Positions 1 through 7,535 of a DNA stretch of 64,000 nucleotides are shown here, piece after piece. The notes beneath the pieces are model-generated. The model worked only from the letters and a program-made list of their open reading frames with translations. It had not been told where the DNA came from and did not search any database. The position numbers were made by a program, and so were the translations under genes. The stretch covers positions 35,063 to 99,062 of the forward strand of contig JBILUL010000001.1 of assembly GCA_044371005.1 (NCBI GenBank). The letters are read 5' to 3'. The number at the start of each line of letters is the position of its first letter. Within the stretch, counting starts at the first letter, position 1. The DNA comes from UBA2402 sp044371005. GTDB taxonomy: Bacteria; Planctomycetota; Phycisphaerae; Phycisphaerales; UBA1924.

Positions 1-2
1 CT

Positions 3-89
3 GTCATTCTGCGCATCGCCATCAGCGGAGCCGCGACCCGCGAACATCATGTCCGCGCCCTCTGGGAGCAGTTGCAGAGTCTGGCCTGA
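3..89 (+). CDS. C-terminal end of a PLP-dependent decarboxylase-like protein (partial)
   Basis: Only the last 28 codons are present, running off the left edge and ending in TGA at 87-89. The peptide reads LRIAISGAATREHHVRALW and then a short helix. This resembles the last strand and helix of group II pyridoxal-phosphate decarboxylases (aromatic amino acid / glutamate type), where 'LRxxIxxxxTxxxDVxxL' is usual. No catalytic residue lies in the visible part, so the family call is tentative. The next gene starts 17 nt downstream on the same strand but appears to carry its own promoter inside this tail. Confidence 0.4.
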   Translation, partial: VILRIAISGAATREHHVRALWEQLQSLA

Positions 90-100
90 TTGGCTACGCT
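72..100 (+). promoter_or_regulatory. Predicted sigma-70-type promoter giving a leaderless mRNA
   Basis: TTGCAG (72-77), a 17-nt spacer and TACGCT (95-100) lie just before the ATG at 107. The expected start of transcription falls on or next to the A of the ATG, and no Shine-Dalgarno sequence is present. Prediction from sequence only. Confidence 0.4.
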
Positions 101-106
101 GCGCGT

Positions 107-718
107 ATGAGCCAGGCCAACTTCTCCGCACTCACGCTCCGGGAGTTCATTGATGCCATCGGCGCCAAGGTGCCCACGCCCGGCGGTGGCGCAGTGGCCA
201 GCGCTGTCGGAGCCATCGCCGCGGCACTGGGCCGCATGGTCGTGAGCTACTCGCTTGGCAAGAAGAACCTCGCAGAACATCAACCCCTGCTTCAGGATGC
301 CGATGCACGCCTCATTCGTGCTGCCCGCGTGCTCATGATGCTCGCCGATGAAGACGCCGCGGCGTACGGCGCGGTGAACGAACTCTCCAAGCTCCCCGAA
401 AGCGATCCGCGTCGCGTCGAGCTCGCCGCGGCACAGGCCGCCAGTGCGCAGGTGCCCCTTTCCGTCGCCGCCGCGGCAGTGGATCTGCTCCGTCTCTTCC
501 GCGACCTTGCCGGCACCACCAACAGATATCTGCGCAGTGATCTGGGTATCGCCGCGGTGCTGGCGCGAGCCACCGTCGATGCCTCCCGGTGGAATGTGCT
601 GATCAATCTGCCCTCGCTACCCGCCGATCAGGCCGCTGCAGTGGGCAAAGCCATCGATGAGTTGTGCGGGCTGGCCAAGACACTCTGTGCGGATGTGGAA
701 GCGCGCTGCGCGGCGTGA
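107..718 (+). CDS. fchA: Cyclodeaminase/cyclohydrolase family protein (FTCD C-terminal/FchA-like)
   Basis: This 203-residue protein matches the all-helical formiminotransferase-cyclodeaminase family. Stand-alone bacterial members act as methenyl-tetrahydrofolate cyclohydrolases or formimino-THF cyclodeaminases in one-carbon metabolism. The diagnostic N-terminal segment is clear: 'FIDAIGAKVPTPGGGAVAS' at about residues 14-32, where the PTPGGG loop is the conserved folate-site signature, followed by Ala-rich helices and 'DEDAAAYGAV'. Length fits the family (about 200-210 residues). It is a cytoplasmic enzyme with no signal peptide. The ATG at 107 has no ribosome-binding site, but a -10-like TACGCT ends 6 nt upstream, which suggests a leaderless transcript. 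Which of the two reactions it catalyses cannot be told from sequence. Confidence 0.85.
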   Translation: MSQANFSALTLREFIDAIGAKVPTPGGGAVASAVGAIAAALGRMVVSYSLGKKNLAEHQPLLQDADARLIRAARVLMMLADEDAAAYGAVNELSKLPESDPRRVELAAAQAASAQVPLSVAAAAVDLLRLFRDLAGTTNRYLRSDLGIAAVLARATVDASRWNVLINLPSLPADQAAAVGKAIDELCGLAKTLCADVEARCAA

Positions 719-1007
719 GAACCGGCACGATTGATTTTCGTTCGTCATGGTTTCTGTTGTACCGGATGACGTGAACACCAATCGCATCCACGTTCCCCTA
801 CGTGCACACCTTCGGTGTGCGGGTCTCTTTCGCGTCCGACCCGGGGTGGCGCACGTAAAGCCGTGCTTCACCCCGGGCTAAGCACGTCCAGGCCTTTGGC
901 CTGAAGAGGGCGCGTGCGGTTTGGTTTGTTTGCCTGAACCACGTCGGTGCGTACACCACCCCAAGAACGACATGATGATCGGCACTCGGAGTTGACCTGA
1001 AACCCCA
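719..1007. repeat. Intergenic block with three consecutive hairpins
   Basis: No gene is seen. Three perfect stem-loops follow one another: GCACACC-ttc-GGTGTGC (804-820); a 9-bp stem CCCGGGGTG/CACCCCGGG (840-877) enclosing a second stem GCACG/CGTGC (851-866); and CAGGCC-ttt-GGCCTG (889-903). Hairpin blocks of this style are, to my knowledge, frequent between genes in planctomycetes. It lies between convergent genes, so it may end transcription from both sides, although there is no T-run. Confidence 0.5.
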
Positions 1008-1748
1008 TCACGTCGCTTCGCGACGGATCCGACCGCCCGCAGGCGCCGCGGCGGGCGTCTCCTTGGGCTTGGAATCAAGCGCGACGCGCAACGCATCAAT
1101 CGCCTCGGCATGCCTGCGGCAGACCGTTGATTTGTTCTTCTTGAGCAGCTCACCCACCTGAGCCATGCTCTTGTTCTCGACATAGAGCATGCGGATGAGC
1201 GCGCCGTGCTCATCACTGAGTTGGCCCAGCGCCGCCTTGAGGCGGGCACGCAACTCGCGAGTCTCAAGGTTCGCCGCGGCGGGCGCTCTGCGATCCTGTG
1301 GATCAAGCCCCGGTTCATCGTCGCGAACGCTGGAAATCAGGAAAACCGCGCCCAGACGCTCCACGGCCTGCGCGAACTTGCGAGCGAGCACATCCGGGTC
1401 GTTGGGGTCTTCGGGCGTCGCGGGCTTCTTGGGCGAGTCCTGATCAGCCGCGAGCAGTTCATCGATCGCGGCCTGTTCGTTGACGCTGCGGCGTGCCGCG
1501 GGGGGCAGCCAGGTCATCTTGCGAAGACCATCGAAGATCGCGCCGCGGATGCGGTAGTGGGCAAAGGTCGTGAACGAGACGCCACGCGAGGGTTCGAAGC
1601 CGCGGGCGGCTTCGGCAAGCCCGACCTGACCGAACGCGACCAGCTCGTCATAGTCGACATGATGCGGCAGCGTCTTGGCGATGTTGCGCGCCAAGGCCTT
1701 GAGGTAGGGCTGCTGGTCGAGGATGAGTTGGTCGGTGGTGGACGACAT
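1008..1748 (-). CDS. RNA polymerase sigma factor, sigma-70 family (FliA/SigB-like)
   Basis: The 246-residue product has region 2 at about 28-80 ('DYDELVAFGQVGLAEAARG', then 'GVSFTTFAHYRIRGAI', the region 2.4-like promoter-contact helix) and region 4 at about 185-235 ('LSDEHGALIRMLY', then an HTH 'SMAQVGELLKKNKSTVCRRH'). Region 1.1 is absent and region 3 is poorly conserved, with an acidic linker around residues 95-150. This is the layout of group 3 alternative sigma factors. The ATG at 1748 is chosen because the reading frame upstream is Arg/Gly-rich and unlike a sigma factor. No anti-sigma gene is adjacent. A kinase/FHA pair on the same strand lies upstream across a repeat-rich gap. The regulon is unknown. 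Confidence 0.85.
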   Translation of the reverse strand: MSSTTDQLILDQQPYLKALARNIAKTLPHHVDYDELVAFGQVGLAEAARGFEPSRGVSFTTFAHYRIRGAIFDGLRKMTWLPPAARRSVNEQAAIDELLAADQDSPKKPATPEDPNDPDVLARKFAQAVERLGAVFLISSVRDDEPGLDPQDRRAPAAANLETRELRARLKAALGQLSDEHGALIRMLYVENKSMAQVGELLKKNKSTVCRRHAEAIDALRVALDSKPKETPAAAPAGGRIRREAT

Positions 1749-1928
1749 ACGGCAGGAAGCTGGACCGCCGATGGTAGTGCCACTGCCGCGTGCACCGCGT
1801 GCGAGGGTCGGGCTCGGCCATAGGGCGAACGCCGTCTCCAATTCCCCGCCCTACTTCAGGCAGGCCTGTCACTTCTTGCGTCGTGCCGATCTTGTTCAGC
1901 CATGGTCTCATCGCCGAGCGGGGAAGGG

Positions 1929-1956
1929 AACATGGATGGACAGGATAGACAGGATG
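1929..1956 (+). repeat. Dispersed repeat arm, AACATGGATGGACAGGAT type
   Basis: One 28-base arm of a repeat that also occurs at 2217-2269, 4566-4643 and 26881-26958. Here only the forward arm is present; the reverse arm sits about 260 bases downstream, so the two flank the small open frame at 2005-2190. Confidence 0.7.
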
Positions 1957-2004
1957 GGGAATGAGGCCCAACACGTGCTTTGAAGAGAGAGGGGAGAAGC
2001 GTGT

Positions 2005-2190
2005 TCAGGCGAGATTTGCGGGCTGCAAGAACAGTTGAATCACGGATTCGAGGTTCTGCGACTCACCCCCCGCACATGCGGAAGAGTGACCGAGCATGCA
2101 GGCAAGATGAAGCATCCGACGGCGATTCAGCTTCAGGCTCTCCGATGTCTCAGCAAAGTGAGCGGCAAAGAACCTGAGTACATCAGGCAT
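2005..2190 (-). CDS. Possible small protein (61 aa), unknown function
   Basis: An ATG at 2190 follows a purine-rich AGGAAGGG with 7-nt spacing and opens a 61-codon frame beginning 'MPDVLRFFAAHFAETSESL' with a basic 'NRRRM' patch near residue 24. It is the only plausible coding stretch in the 1749-2304 gap and is bracketed by oppositely oriented arms of the dispersed repeat (1929-1956 and 2217-2244). It is not recognised. It could be a real small gene carried between repeat arms or a chance frame. Confidence 0.3.
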   Translation of the reverse strand: MPDVLRFFAAHFAETSESLKLNRRRMLHLACMLGHSSACAGGESQNLESVIQLFLQPANLA

Positions 2191-2216
2191 GCCTTTTCCC
2201 TTCCTCGTCTTTCTCT

Positions 2217-2269
2217 TATCCTGTCCATCCTGTCTATCCATGTTCCTCTCTTCGTTGGGAACATGGATG
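2217..2269. repeat. Dispersed inverted repeat (full arm plus decayed arm)
   Basis: The reverse arm TATCCTGTCCATCCTGTCTA.. at 2217-2244 is followed after 15 bases by AACATGGATG (2260-2269), the start of the opposite arm, which then diverges. Same family as the elements at 4566-4643 and 26881-26958. Confidence 0.7.
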
Positions 2270-2304
2270 TAAAGGACGAGCAGAACCTTGAACGAGCGAG
2301 GGTT

Positions 2305-2901
2305 TCACATTGGCCGGAAGATGAAGATGATGAAGTAAATGGCGCACAGGGCCAGCACGACCAGTGCCGCGATGCGGGTGTTCTGTTCCCATGCCGCGGG
2401 AGGGGGAGCTGGTTCCTGCACCGGACGAACCTGAACAGGCCGCGGCAGCTGACGGATACCCGAACTCATGCTGGTGGCCGGTTCAAGCTCGATGATGCCG
2501 GTGCCGCGTGTGGGTTCCGCTGGGGGCGTGCGAGCGGGCCGCGTCAGCACATCCCAGAAGCGTTCGAATCGCAGCGTCGTCACGCCGATCACCAGTGTGT
2601 CGCCGTGGGCCAGCGGCATCGGCGCTTCAAGCACGCGGCCATTGAGACGAGTGCCCCAGCGGCTGCCGGCATCGGCCACGGCAATCTCCTCGCCGCGGCG
2701 GGTCAGAAGCAGATGCTGCTTGCTTACGTGCCCATCGGGCAGATGAATCGAAGCTCCTTCACCCCGCCCAATGGTCACCGTCTCACCATCCGCCAGCGTG
2801 AGATCCACCGTCAAATGCAGCGTCTGCTGCTTCGAGACGGTGTCGATGCGAAGGCGCGGGCCGCACCAGGATGGAGAAGGTTCAATCGTGAGGTCGCTCA
2901 T
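2305..2901 (-). CDS. FHA-domain protein with a C-terminal membrane anchor
   Basis: A 198-residue protein with a forkhead-associated domain at roughly residues 30-120. The phosphothreonine-binding landmarks are visible: 'TIGRGEGASIHLPDGHVSKQH' split as GR at the first loop and the SKQH loop, then 'GSRWGTRLNG' (the usual NGT-type turn). A proline-rich linker (about 120-170) leads to one transmembrane segment near the C terminus ('AALVVLALCAIYFIIFIF'), ending RPM. The start ATG overlaps the stop of the upstream Ser/Thr kinase gene by 4 bases (ATGA), so the two are translationally coupled. The FHA domain very likely reads a phosphothreonine made by that kinase. FHA domains bind phosphothreonine peptides; the target here is unknown. 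Confidence 0.85.
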   Translation of the reverse strand: MSDLTIEPSPSWCGPRLRIDTVSKQQTLHLTVDLTLADGETVTIGRGEGASIHLPDGHVSKQHLLLTRRGEEIAVADAGSRWGTRLNGRVLEAPMPLAHGDTLVIGVTTLRFERFWDVLTRPARTPPAEPTRGTGIIELEPATSMSSGIRQLPRPVQVRPVQEPAPPPAAWEQNTRIAALVVLALCAIYFIIFIFRPM

Positions 2902-3965
2902 GCACGCCCTCCCGGCTGTCCGAACCGCTTGAAGAGCGAGCCCAGGGAAGCGAGTGCTGATGTGCCAGATGGCTGCGCGAGATACGCGGCAAGATCCGCC
3001 GCGAGCGCCGAAGCCTCCGGATAGCGCTCATTGGGATCACGCCGCAGACACCGCATGCAGCAGGATTCCAGTTGCGGCGGGACCGACCAGTTCACTTGCC
3101 GGGGCTGAATCGGATCCATCGTCGCGACGGCACGCAGTGCATCGGCAACGGTGGTGGCATCGAAAGCCGGGCGCAACGTGAGCAGTTCGTACATGCAGAC
3201 GCCGATGCCCCACAGGTCGACGCGCCGGTCGCCGGTGCGGATGCTGCCCCGCGCGGCAAGGTCGGCGAGCCGTTCGGGCGGGAGGTAGCGCGGGGTTCCG
3301 TAGCGGGCGGCCAGCGAGCTTCCATCGAGTGCCGCGGCGGCACCGAAGTCAGTCAGCTTGAGTGTGCCATCGGGCGCAAGGAGCAGATTGTGCGGCTTGA
3401 TGTCGCGGTGCACAATCCCCGCGGCGTGCGCAGCCTGCACGGCCGCGCACAGATCGAGCATCCACGCCGCGACGAGGCGATACCAGGGAGCGGGCGGCAC
3501 GGCATACGCCGCGAGGTCCGCACGGAGTTGCGTGCGATCCAGCCCTGCAAGGGTGCAGATGCGGTCGAGTGCGAGCATCGCCGCGTTCTGGCCGGCGAGT
3601 GCCTTGGTGAGCGTGGAGAAGGTGGGGCCTTCGACCAGTTCCATGACACAGCAGGGGCCGTGGTGGCTGGAGATGATGGAACGGATGGCGACGATATTGG
3701 GGTGGTGGATCGCGGAGGCGAGGCTCAGTTCGCGTTCGACCTGTGCCGCGAGGGTGGGTGAGACCATCGGGATGATCTTGATGGCGACGGTGGCACCGGA
3801 GGCCAGTTCGTGCGCGCGGTAGACGGTGCCGGTGCCGCCCCGGCCCAGGATTCCCATGTTGAGATATCCCGGCGGGAGAGCGGGGTCGCCCTCAAGCACT
3901 GGTGCGATCGCCGGTGGCGGGAAGGCCAGTGTGTCATCAGGAGATGGGGCGGGGTCGGTGGGCAC
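2898..3965 (-). CDS. Serine/threonine protein kinase (Hanks type)
   Basis: With the GTG at 3965 as start the protein is 355 residues. It has the complete kinase core: Gly loop GRGGTG (41-46), VAIK lysine (63), catalytic loop HRDIKPHN (186-193), DFG (206-208), a 'YLPPERL' activation-segment end and 'DLWGIGVCMYELLT' (subdomain IX). There is no transmembrane segment or sensor domain. The longest frame starts at 4067, but that would overlap the divergent AhpD-like gene, and its first 34 residues are Arg/Pro-rich and unlike a kinase, so a later start is preferred; the exact start is uncertain. It is coupled (ATGA) to the FHA gene downstream, forming a kinase/reader pair. Confidence 0.85.
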   Translation of the reverse strand: MPTDPAPSPDDTLAFPPPAIAPVLEGDPALPPGYLNMGILGRGGTGTVYRAHELASGATVAIKIIPMVSPTLAAQVERELSLASAIHHPNIVAIRSIISSHHGPCCVMELVEGPTFSTLTKALAGQNAAMLALDRICTLAGLDRTQLRADLAAYAVPPAPWYRLVAAWMLDLCAAVQAAHAAGIVHRDIKPHNLLLAPDGTLKLTDFGAAAALDGSSLAARYGTPRYLPPERLADLAARGSIRTGDRRVDLWGIGVCMYELLTLRPAFDATTVADALRAVATMDPIQPRQVNWSVPPQLESCCMRCLRRDPNERYPEASALAADLAAYLAQPSGTSALASLGSLFKRFGQPGGRA

Positions 3966-4026
3966 GGTCTTGCGTGAAGGATACCGCCCATGGGGCCGCG
4001 GCGGGTGCCGGGAACGGGTGGAGCAC

Positions 4027-4057
4027 TTTGGGCGACTGATGTGCCAACTGCTATCCT
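4027..4057 (+). promoter_or_regulatory. Predicted promoter of the AhpD-like gene (leaderless type)
   Basis: TTGGGC (4028-4033), 18 nt, then TATCCT (4052-4057), which ends 8 nt before the ATG at 4066. No Shine-Dalgarno sequence is visible. Confidence 0.35.
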
Positions 4058-4065
4058 CATCTCCC

Positions 4066-4467
4066 ATGGGACGATACGAACAGTTTCAGGAATACCGCAC
4101 CCGCATGAACAACCGCATTCTGGGCGAGGATGCCCAGCGGGGTACGCACCCGGATGGCTCGGTGCGGCAGGGTGGCACGCTGGTCACCAAGCGGTTCTTC
4201 AACCTCGATGGCAAGACCTACGAGGATGGAGCGCTGCCCGCCAAGACCAAGGAGTTGCTCGGGCTCGTCGCGAGCATGGTGCTGCGCTGCGATGACTGCA
4301 TCGCGTATCACGTCGATCAGTGTGTGCAGGCGGGCGCGACCGATGAGGAACTCTGGGAGACCTTTGACGTCGCGCTCATCGTGGGCGGCTCGATCGTCAT
4401 TCCGCACATGCGTCGCGCGGTGGAGTTTCTCGATGAGACACGCCGGCACATGGCCGCGCAGGCGTGA
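4066..4467 (+). CDS. Carboxymuconolactone decarboxylase / AhpD-like family protein
   Basis: The 133-residue product carries the AhpD-type redox motif CDDC (C75, C78) followed by H82 in 'LRCDDCIAYHVDQC', inside the helical CMD fold ('TKELLGLVASMVLR' before it, 'EELWETFDVALIVGGSIVIP' split around residue 100). Members with CxxC plus His act as thiol-disulfide reductases or peroxide-defence partners. Those of this size are usually homo-oligomeric cytoplasmic proteins. The ATG at 4066 is chosen because the family starts near here and a -10-like TATCCT lies 8 nt upstream. No peroxiredoxin gene is adjacent, so the partner is unknown. Confidence 0.85.
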   Translation: MGRYEQFQEYRTRMNNRILGEDAQRGTHPDGSVRQGGTLVTKRFFNLDGKTYEDGALPAKTKELLGLVASMVLRCDDCIAYHVDQCVQAGATDEELWETFDVALIVGGSIVIPHMRRAVEFLDETRRHMAAQA

Positions 4468-4565
4468 ACATGGAAAGGGGTTGCTCGGGACAGTTGCATT
4501 CTCCAAGTCCCCCTCCTGCTCCCCCTCACACACATCACGCGAGGCTGTTGCTGCATTGTGTCTTT

Positions 4566-4643
4566 TATCCTGTCCATCCTGTACATCCATGTTCCCATTC
4601 CTTTCCGGAGAAGAGAACATGGATAGACAGGATGGACAGGATG
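4566..4643. repeat. Dispersed inverted repeat, complete two-arm copy
   Basis: The reverse arm (4566-4593, TATCCTGTCCATCCTGTACA..) and forward arm (4616-4643, AACATGGATAGACAGGATGG..) face each other across a 22-base loop, able to form a 28-bp imperfect hairpin. The same arms occur at 1929, 2217 and 26881. Confidence 0.8.
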
Positions 4644-4688
4644 AGCGAAGAGGGAGCTCGCCAGCCTTGAGCACGCGAGAGCGGGCAA

Positions 4689-4725
4689 TGCGGGACTTTT
4701 GCCGCTGTCAAGCAGCCGTCCCGCA
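4689..4725. other. Stem-loop between convergent genes
   Basis: TGCGGGAC (4689-4696) can pair with GTCCCGCA further downstream (ending near 4725). It lies downstream of both the AhpD-like gene (+) and the zinc protein (-). No T-run, so a terminator role is only possible. Apart from this, the repeat and the small in-frame ORF, 4468-4860 holds nothing recognisable. Confidence 0.3.
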
Positions 4726-4860
4726 TCGCGGAGCCACGTCCATGAGGACCTTGTCCGACATGTCGAGGTTCGAAGGTTCGGGCTTGTGCGCAGCCCGATC
4801 GCGGTGGACCTGCTGCGGAGTGTCGATGGGGCTGAGCAATCGTGCCGTTGCCCCGGCGTG
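4708..4860 (-). other. In-frame open stretch just downstream of the zinc protein stop
   Basis: Directly after the TAA of the zinc-binding protein the same frame stays open for 50 codons to a TGA at 4708-4710, reading e.g. 'LLSPIDTPQQVHRDRAAH' and 'MSDKVLMDVAPRCGTAA'. Base composition at third positions stays GC-rich. It may be a separate small ORF (TTG or the ATG near 4760), a former C-terminal part cut off by the TAA, or chance. Confidence 0.2.
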
Positions 4861-5196
4861 TTACTCGGTTGGAATCTTCCAGCCTGATTCAACATCCTTC
4901 TGCAGTACGCGCGAGGATTGCTTGATGCACTTCTCGCAGGCATACGCGCCGTCATTGACGGGGCTTTCCCAGTGCTGCTTCCCTTCGTGGTGCTGTTGAC
5001 AGAGCGTGCAGACGACCGTCTCAGGAACGGTGATGCCGGACTTTTGCAGATGCACCAGGCGGTACGAGAGCGTGAGGCATGGGCCGCAGATGAGGCTGCC
5101 CTTGTGCCCTTCGACCATCGGGCGATCTTCGGCCCAGGCATTGGCGCAAAAGTCGCAGGTGAAGGTCAGGTTTCCATCGGCATCGGTCGAGTTCAT
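4861..5196 (-). CDS. Small zinc-binding protein with four CxxC knuckles
   Basis: The 111-residue protein has paired cysteines at C14/C17 (CDFC), C37/C40 (CGPC), C63/C66 (CTLC, followed by QQHH) and C87/C90 (CEKC), enough for two zinc sites. The first half ('CDFCANAW...GHKGSLICGPCLTL') resembles the C4 zinc finger at the N terminus of ClpX, here without any ATPase. No other domain or membrane segment is seen. The start ATG at 5196 gives a compact protein. Function unknown: it could be a nucleic-acid-binding or protein-binding adaptor. The frame remains open beyond the stop codon (see 4708-4860). Confidence 0.7.
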   Translation of the reverse strand: MNSTDADGNLTFTCDFCANAWAEDRPMVEGHKGSLICGPCLTLSYRLVHLQKSGITVPETVVCTLCQQHHEGKQHWESPVNDGAYACEKCIKQSSRVLQKDVESGWKIPTE

Positions 5197-5272
5197 CGCG
5201 TGCGGCTTTCGAAGTGTGCTTGGTGAAGGGGCACGAAGGGAGAAGGGGGAGGGGCGGGGGGGAGGCGGGGGG

Positions 5273-7129
5273 TTAGTTGAGAAATTGTGAGCGGGCGAGT
5301 CGTTGGTAGGTGTCGCAGCGCTGCATGAGCTGTGCGTGCGTGCCGCGGTCGACGAACATGCCGTCTTCGAGCACGACGATGCTGTCGCAGTTGAGGACGG
5401 TGCTCAGGCGGTGGGCGACGATGAGCGATGTTCTGCCGCGGCTGAACTCTTCGAGTGCTTCGCTGATGTGCGCTTCACTCTCGGCATCGATCATGCTCGT
5501 GGCTTCATCAAGGATGAGGATGGCGGGGTTGCGCAAGATGGCCCGGGCGATCGAGAGCCGCTGGCGCTGTCCGCCCGAGAGGCCTGCGCCGGCCTCGCTC
5601 AGAATCGTCTGGTAGCCCTGCGGGAGCTTCTCGATGAACTCGTGAGCCCGGGCCTTGCGTGCAGACTCGATCACCTGCTCCAGCGATGCACCGGTGCCGT
5701 AGGCGATGTTGTGAAGAATCGTGCCTTGGAAGAGCACGGTCTCCTGCGTGACCACGCCGATCTGCTCTCGCAGCGATCGCACGCCGATGGTCGTGATATC
5801 GGTGCCATCGATGAGCACACGCCCGGACTTGGCGTCGTAGAGCCGGGGAATCAGGCCAAGCAGTGTGGTCTTGCCGCTGCCGTTGGGGCCGACGAAGGCC
5901 ACGCGCGTGCCGTGCTGAATCGAAAGCGAGATGTCGGAGAGGGCTTCACGAGTCGCGCCCGGATAGGCGACGCTGACGTGTTCGAAGGTGATGGCGTGCG
6001 AGTGACGGGCCAGACGGGGCAGGTGGACGCCATGGCCTGGTTCACCCGGTGCATCGAGCAGTTCCTTCAGCCGTGCCGCGGCGGGCTGCGTCGTCTGGAT
6101 GTCGTTGATGATGCCCGTCAGCGGCTTGAGCGAGGCACCCGCCACGGCCAGGAATCCCAACGCGAGAATGAAGCGGTCGCCCTGCACACCCGAATAGAGA
6201 ATGGCGTGGCCAGCGACCAGCACCAGGCCGCAGAGCAGGAAGATGCTGAGCATCTCGGTCAGTGGGCTGGCCAGCGCGCGTGCGGTGCGCACGCGGTTGA
6301 GCTCCTTGAGCATCTGCTTGTTCATGCGGTGGAAGCGACCGGCTTCCAGACGCTCGGTGGTGTGGACCTTCACGACGCGCAGGCCGCCGAGCGACTCGCT
6401 CGCCGCGGCGTACAACCCGGCCTGACTCTGCAATGCCGCGTTCGCCGCCTTCTTGATGCGCTTGCCCAGCTTGCGGATGATCGTGTACATGAGCGGCGTC
6501 ACGGCCAATGCCGCGAGGGTGACTCGCCATTCGGTGGCCAGGGCCACCGTGAGTGCCGCGATGCCCTTGAAGACCTGCAGCACGGCCTTGCTCAAGAGCA
6601 CGTTGAGGCCATTGGAAAGCTGGGCACTGTCGTTGACGATGCGGCTGATGGGGTCAGACGCGCCCTTCTGCATTACGGTCCACAGCGGGGCCCGCAGCAC
6701 ATTGTGAAAGGCGCGGCGACGCACCGATGTGGTCGAGGCGTTCACCACCGTGAGCGACAGATACGCGTGCATGAAGGTCGCAAAGCTGCCCAGAATGGTG
6801 ATCACGCAGAGGCTGCCCATGAGCCACGCGAGGCTTGCGAAGGGATCGGTGGGGAGTTTCTCGATGAGCGAGGCTGGGATCTCAGGAAGGTGCAGCCAGG
6901 GCACGCGATCAGCGAGCTGCGTGTTGATGCCGCTGGCCAGAAGCTGAAGGTTCTGGTTCTTCCCCAGGATGGCGTTCATCACCGGTGCCGCCCCGAGCAG
7001 GCCGACGGAGAGACAGACACCCGAGAGGATGACGAACCCGAACGCGGCGAGCGTGAGCCCCCGGTAGCGAAGCAGGTCGCGAGCAAAGTACCAGAAGGGA
7101 TCAGAGGTTGGTGGGAGGGGCTTGGCCAA
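5273..7129 (-). CDS. ABC exporter, fused permease/ATPase (MsbA/MdlB-like)
   Basis: A 618-residue half-transporter with an N-terminal six-helix exporter-type membrane domain (about 1-340) and a C-terminal ATPase. Walker A 'GPNGSGKTTLL' is near residue 415, the signature 'LSGGQRQRLSIARAI' near 518, Walker B 'ILILDEATSMID' near 538 and the H-loop 'IVAHRLSTV' near 570. Homodimers of this type flip lipids or lipid-linked glycans or expel drugs; the substrate cannot be read from sequence. The membrane domain has an extended periplasmic loop between TM1 and TM2 (about 55-95). The start used is a TTG at 7129; the frame is open upstream and no clear ribosome-binding site decides it. Confidence 0.9.
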   Translation of the reverse strand: MAKPLPPTSDPFWYFARDLLRYRGLTLAAFGFVILSGVCLSVGLLGAAPVMNAILGKNQNLQLLASGINTQLADRVPWLHLPEIPASLIEKLPTDPFASLAWLMGSLCVITILGSFATFMHAYLSLTVVNASTTSVRRRAFHNVLRAPLWTVMQKGASDPISRIVNDSAQLSNGLNVLLSKAVLQVFKGIAALTVALATEWRVTLAALAVTPLMYTIIRKLGKRIKKAANAALQSQAGLYAAASESLGGLRVVKVHTTERLEAGRFHRMNKQMLKELNRVRTARALASPLTEMLSIFLLCGLVLVAGHAILYSGVQGDRFILALGFLAVAGASLKPLTGIINDIQTTQPAAARLKELLDAPGEPGHGVHLPRLARHSHAITFEHVSVAYPGATREALSDISLSIQHGTRVAFVGPNGSGKTTLLGLIPRLYDAKSGRVLIDGTDITTIGVRSLREQIGVVTQETVLFQGTILHNIAYGTGASLEQVIESARKARAHEFIEKLPQGYQTILSEAGAGLSGGQRQRLSIARAILRNPAILILDEATSMIDAESEAHISEALEEFSRGRTSLIVAHRLSTVLNCDSIVVLEDGMFVDRGTHAQLMQRCDTYQRLARSQFLN

Positions 7130-7535
7130 AGTGGGGCGTTCGAGGGAGATCAGGGCTGGCGACCCAGGTCCGCCGGTGCGGCGGGAGTGACAGAAAGGGT
7201 GAAAGGGCTATTGCCGTGGCGTGGCGGGTAAGGGATGGGGGAGGAGGGGGGGGTGTATTCGGAACGGTGATTATTGATAGGGTCAGACGTCGCCATGTGA
7301 ATGGCGGGTCAGGTTTTTGTTGGGAAGTCTCGACAAGTGCTGGCATGCTCGCTGGACACAGAGCCGCCCATTGATCGAAGGAATTTTCCCTGTGGCTGGG
7401 CCTTGGCCTGACCCAATAGCGTTCAACGCAGTGGTCGCACGCAGGCGTGGCGCTGGCACCCGGTGGCGATTGGATTCGCCTGATGTTCGTTCGCGCTGCT
7501 GCGTGCACCTTCCCTTGCGAACAAGGAGCATCATC
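7130..7535. other. Intergenic region between divergent genes, no gene seen
   Basis: Contains a G-rich tract (7231-7256) and the leader of the secreted protein gene. No convincing promoter pair, terminator or small ORF was found. Confidence 0.4.

Noticed and set aside
2035..3024. 329-codon plus-strand frame
   Set aside because: Covers the opposite strand of the FHA gene and of the dispersed repeat; composition is not protein-like.
3826..4065. N-terminal extension of the AhpD-like protein by 80 residues
   Set aside because: The extra residues are Gly/Arg/Ser-rich, antisense to the kinase gene and lie beyond the family start; a promoter-like TATCCT lies before the ATG at 4066.
5303..7231. 642-codon plus-strand frame
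   Set aside because: Antisense of the ABC exporter, whose Walker and signature motifs are intact; the plus frame is Arg/Asp/Gly-rich with no domain.
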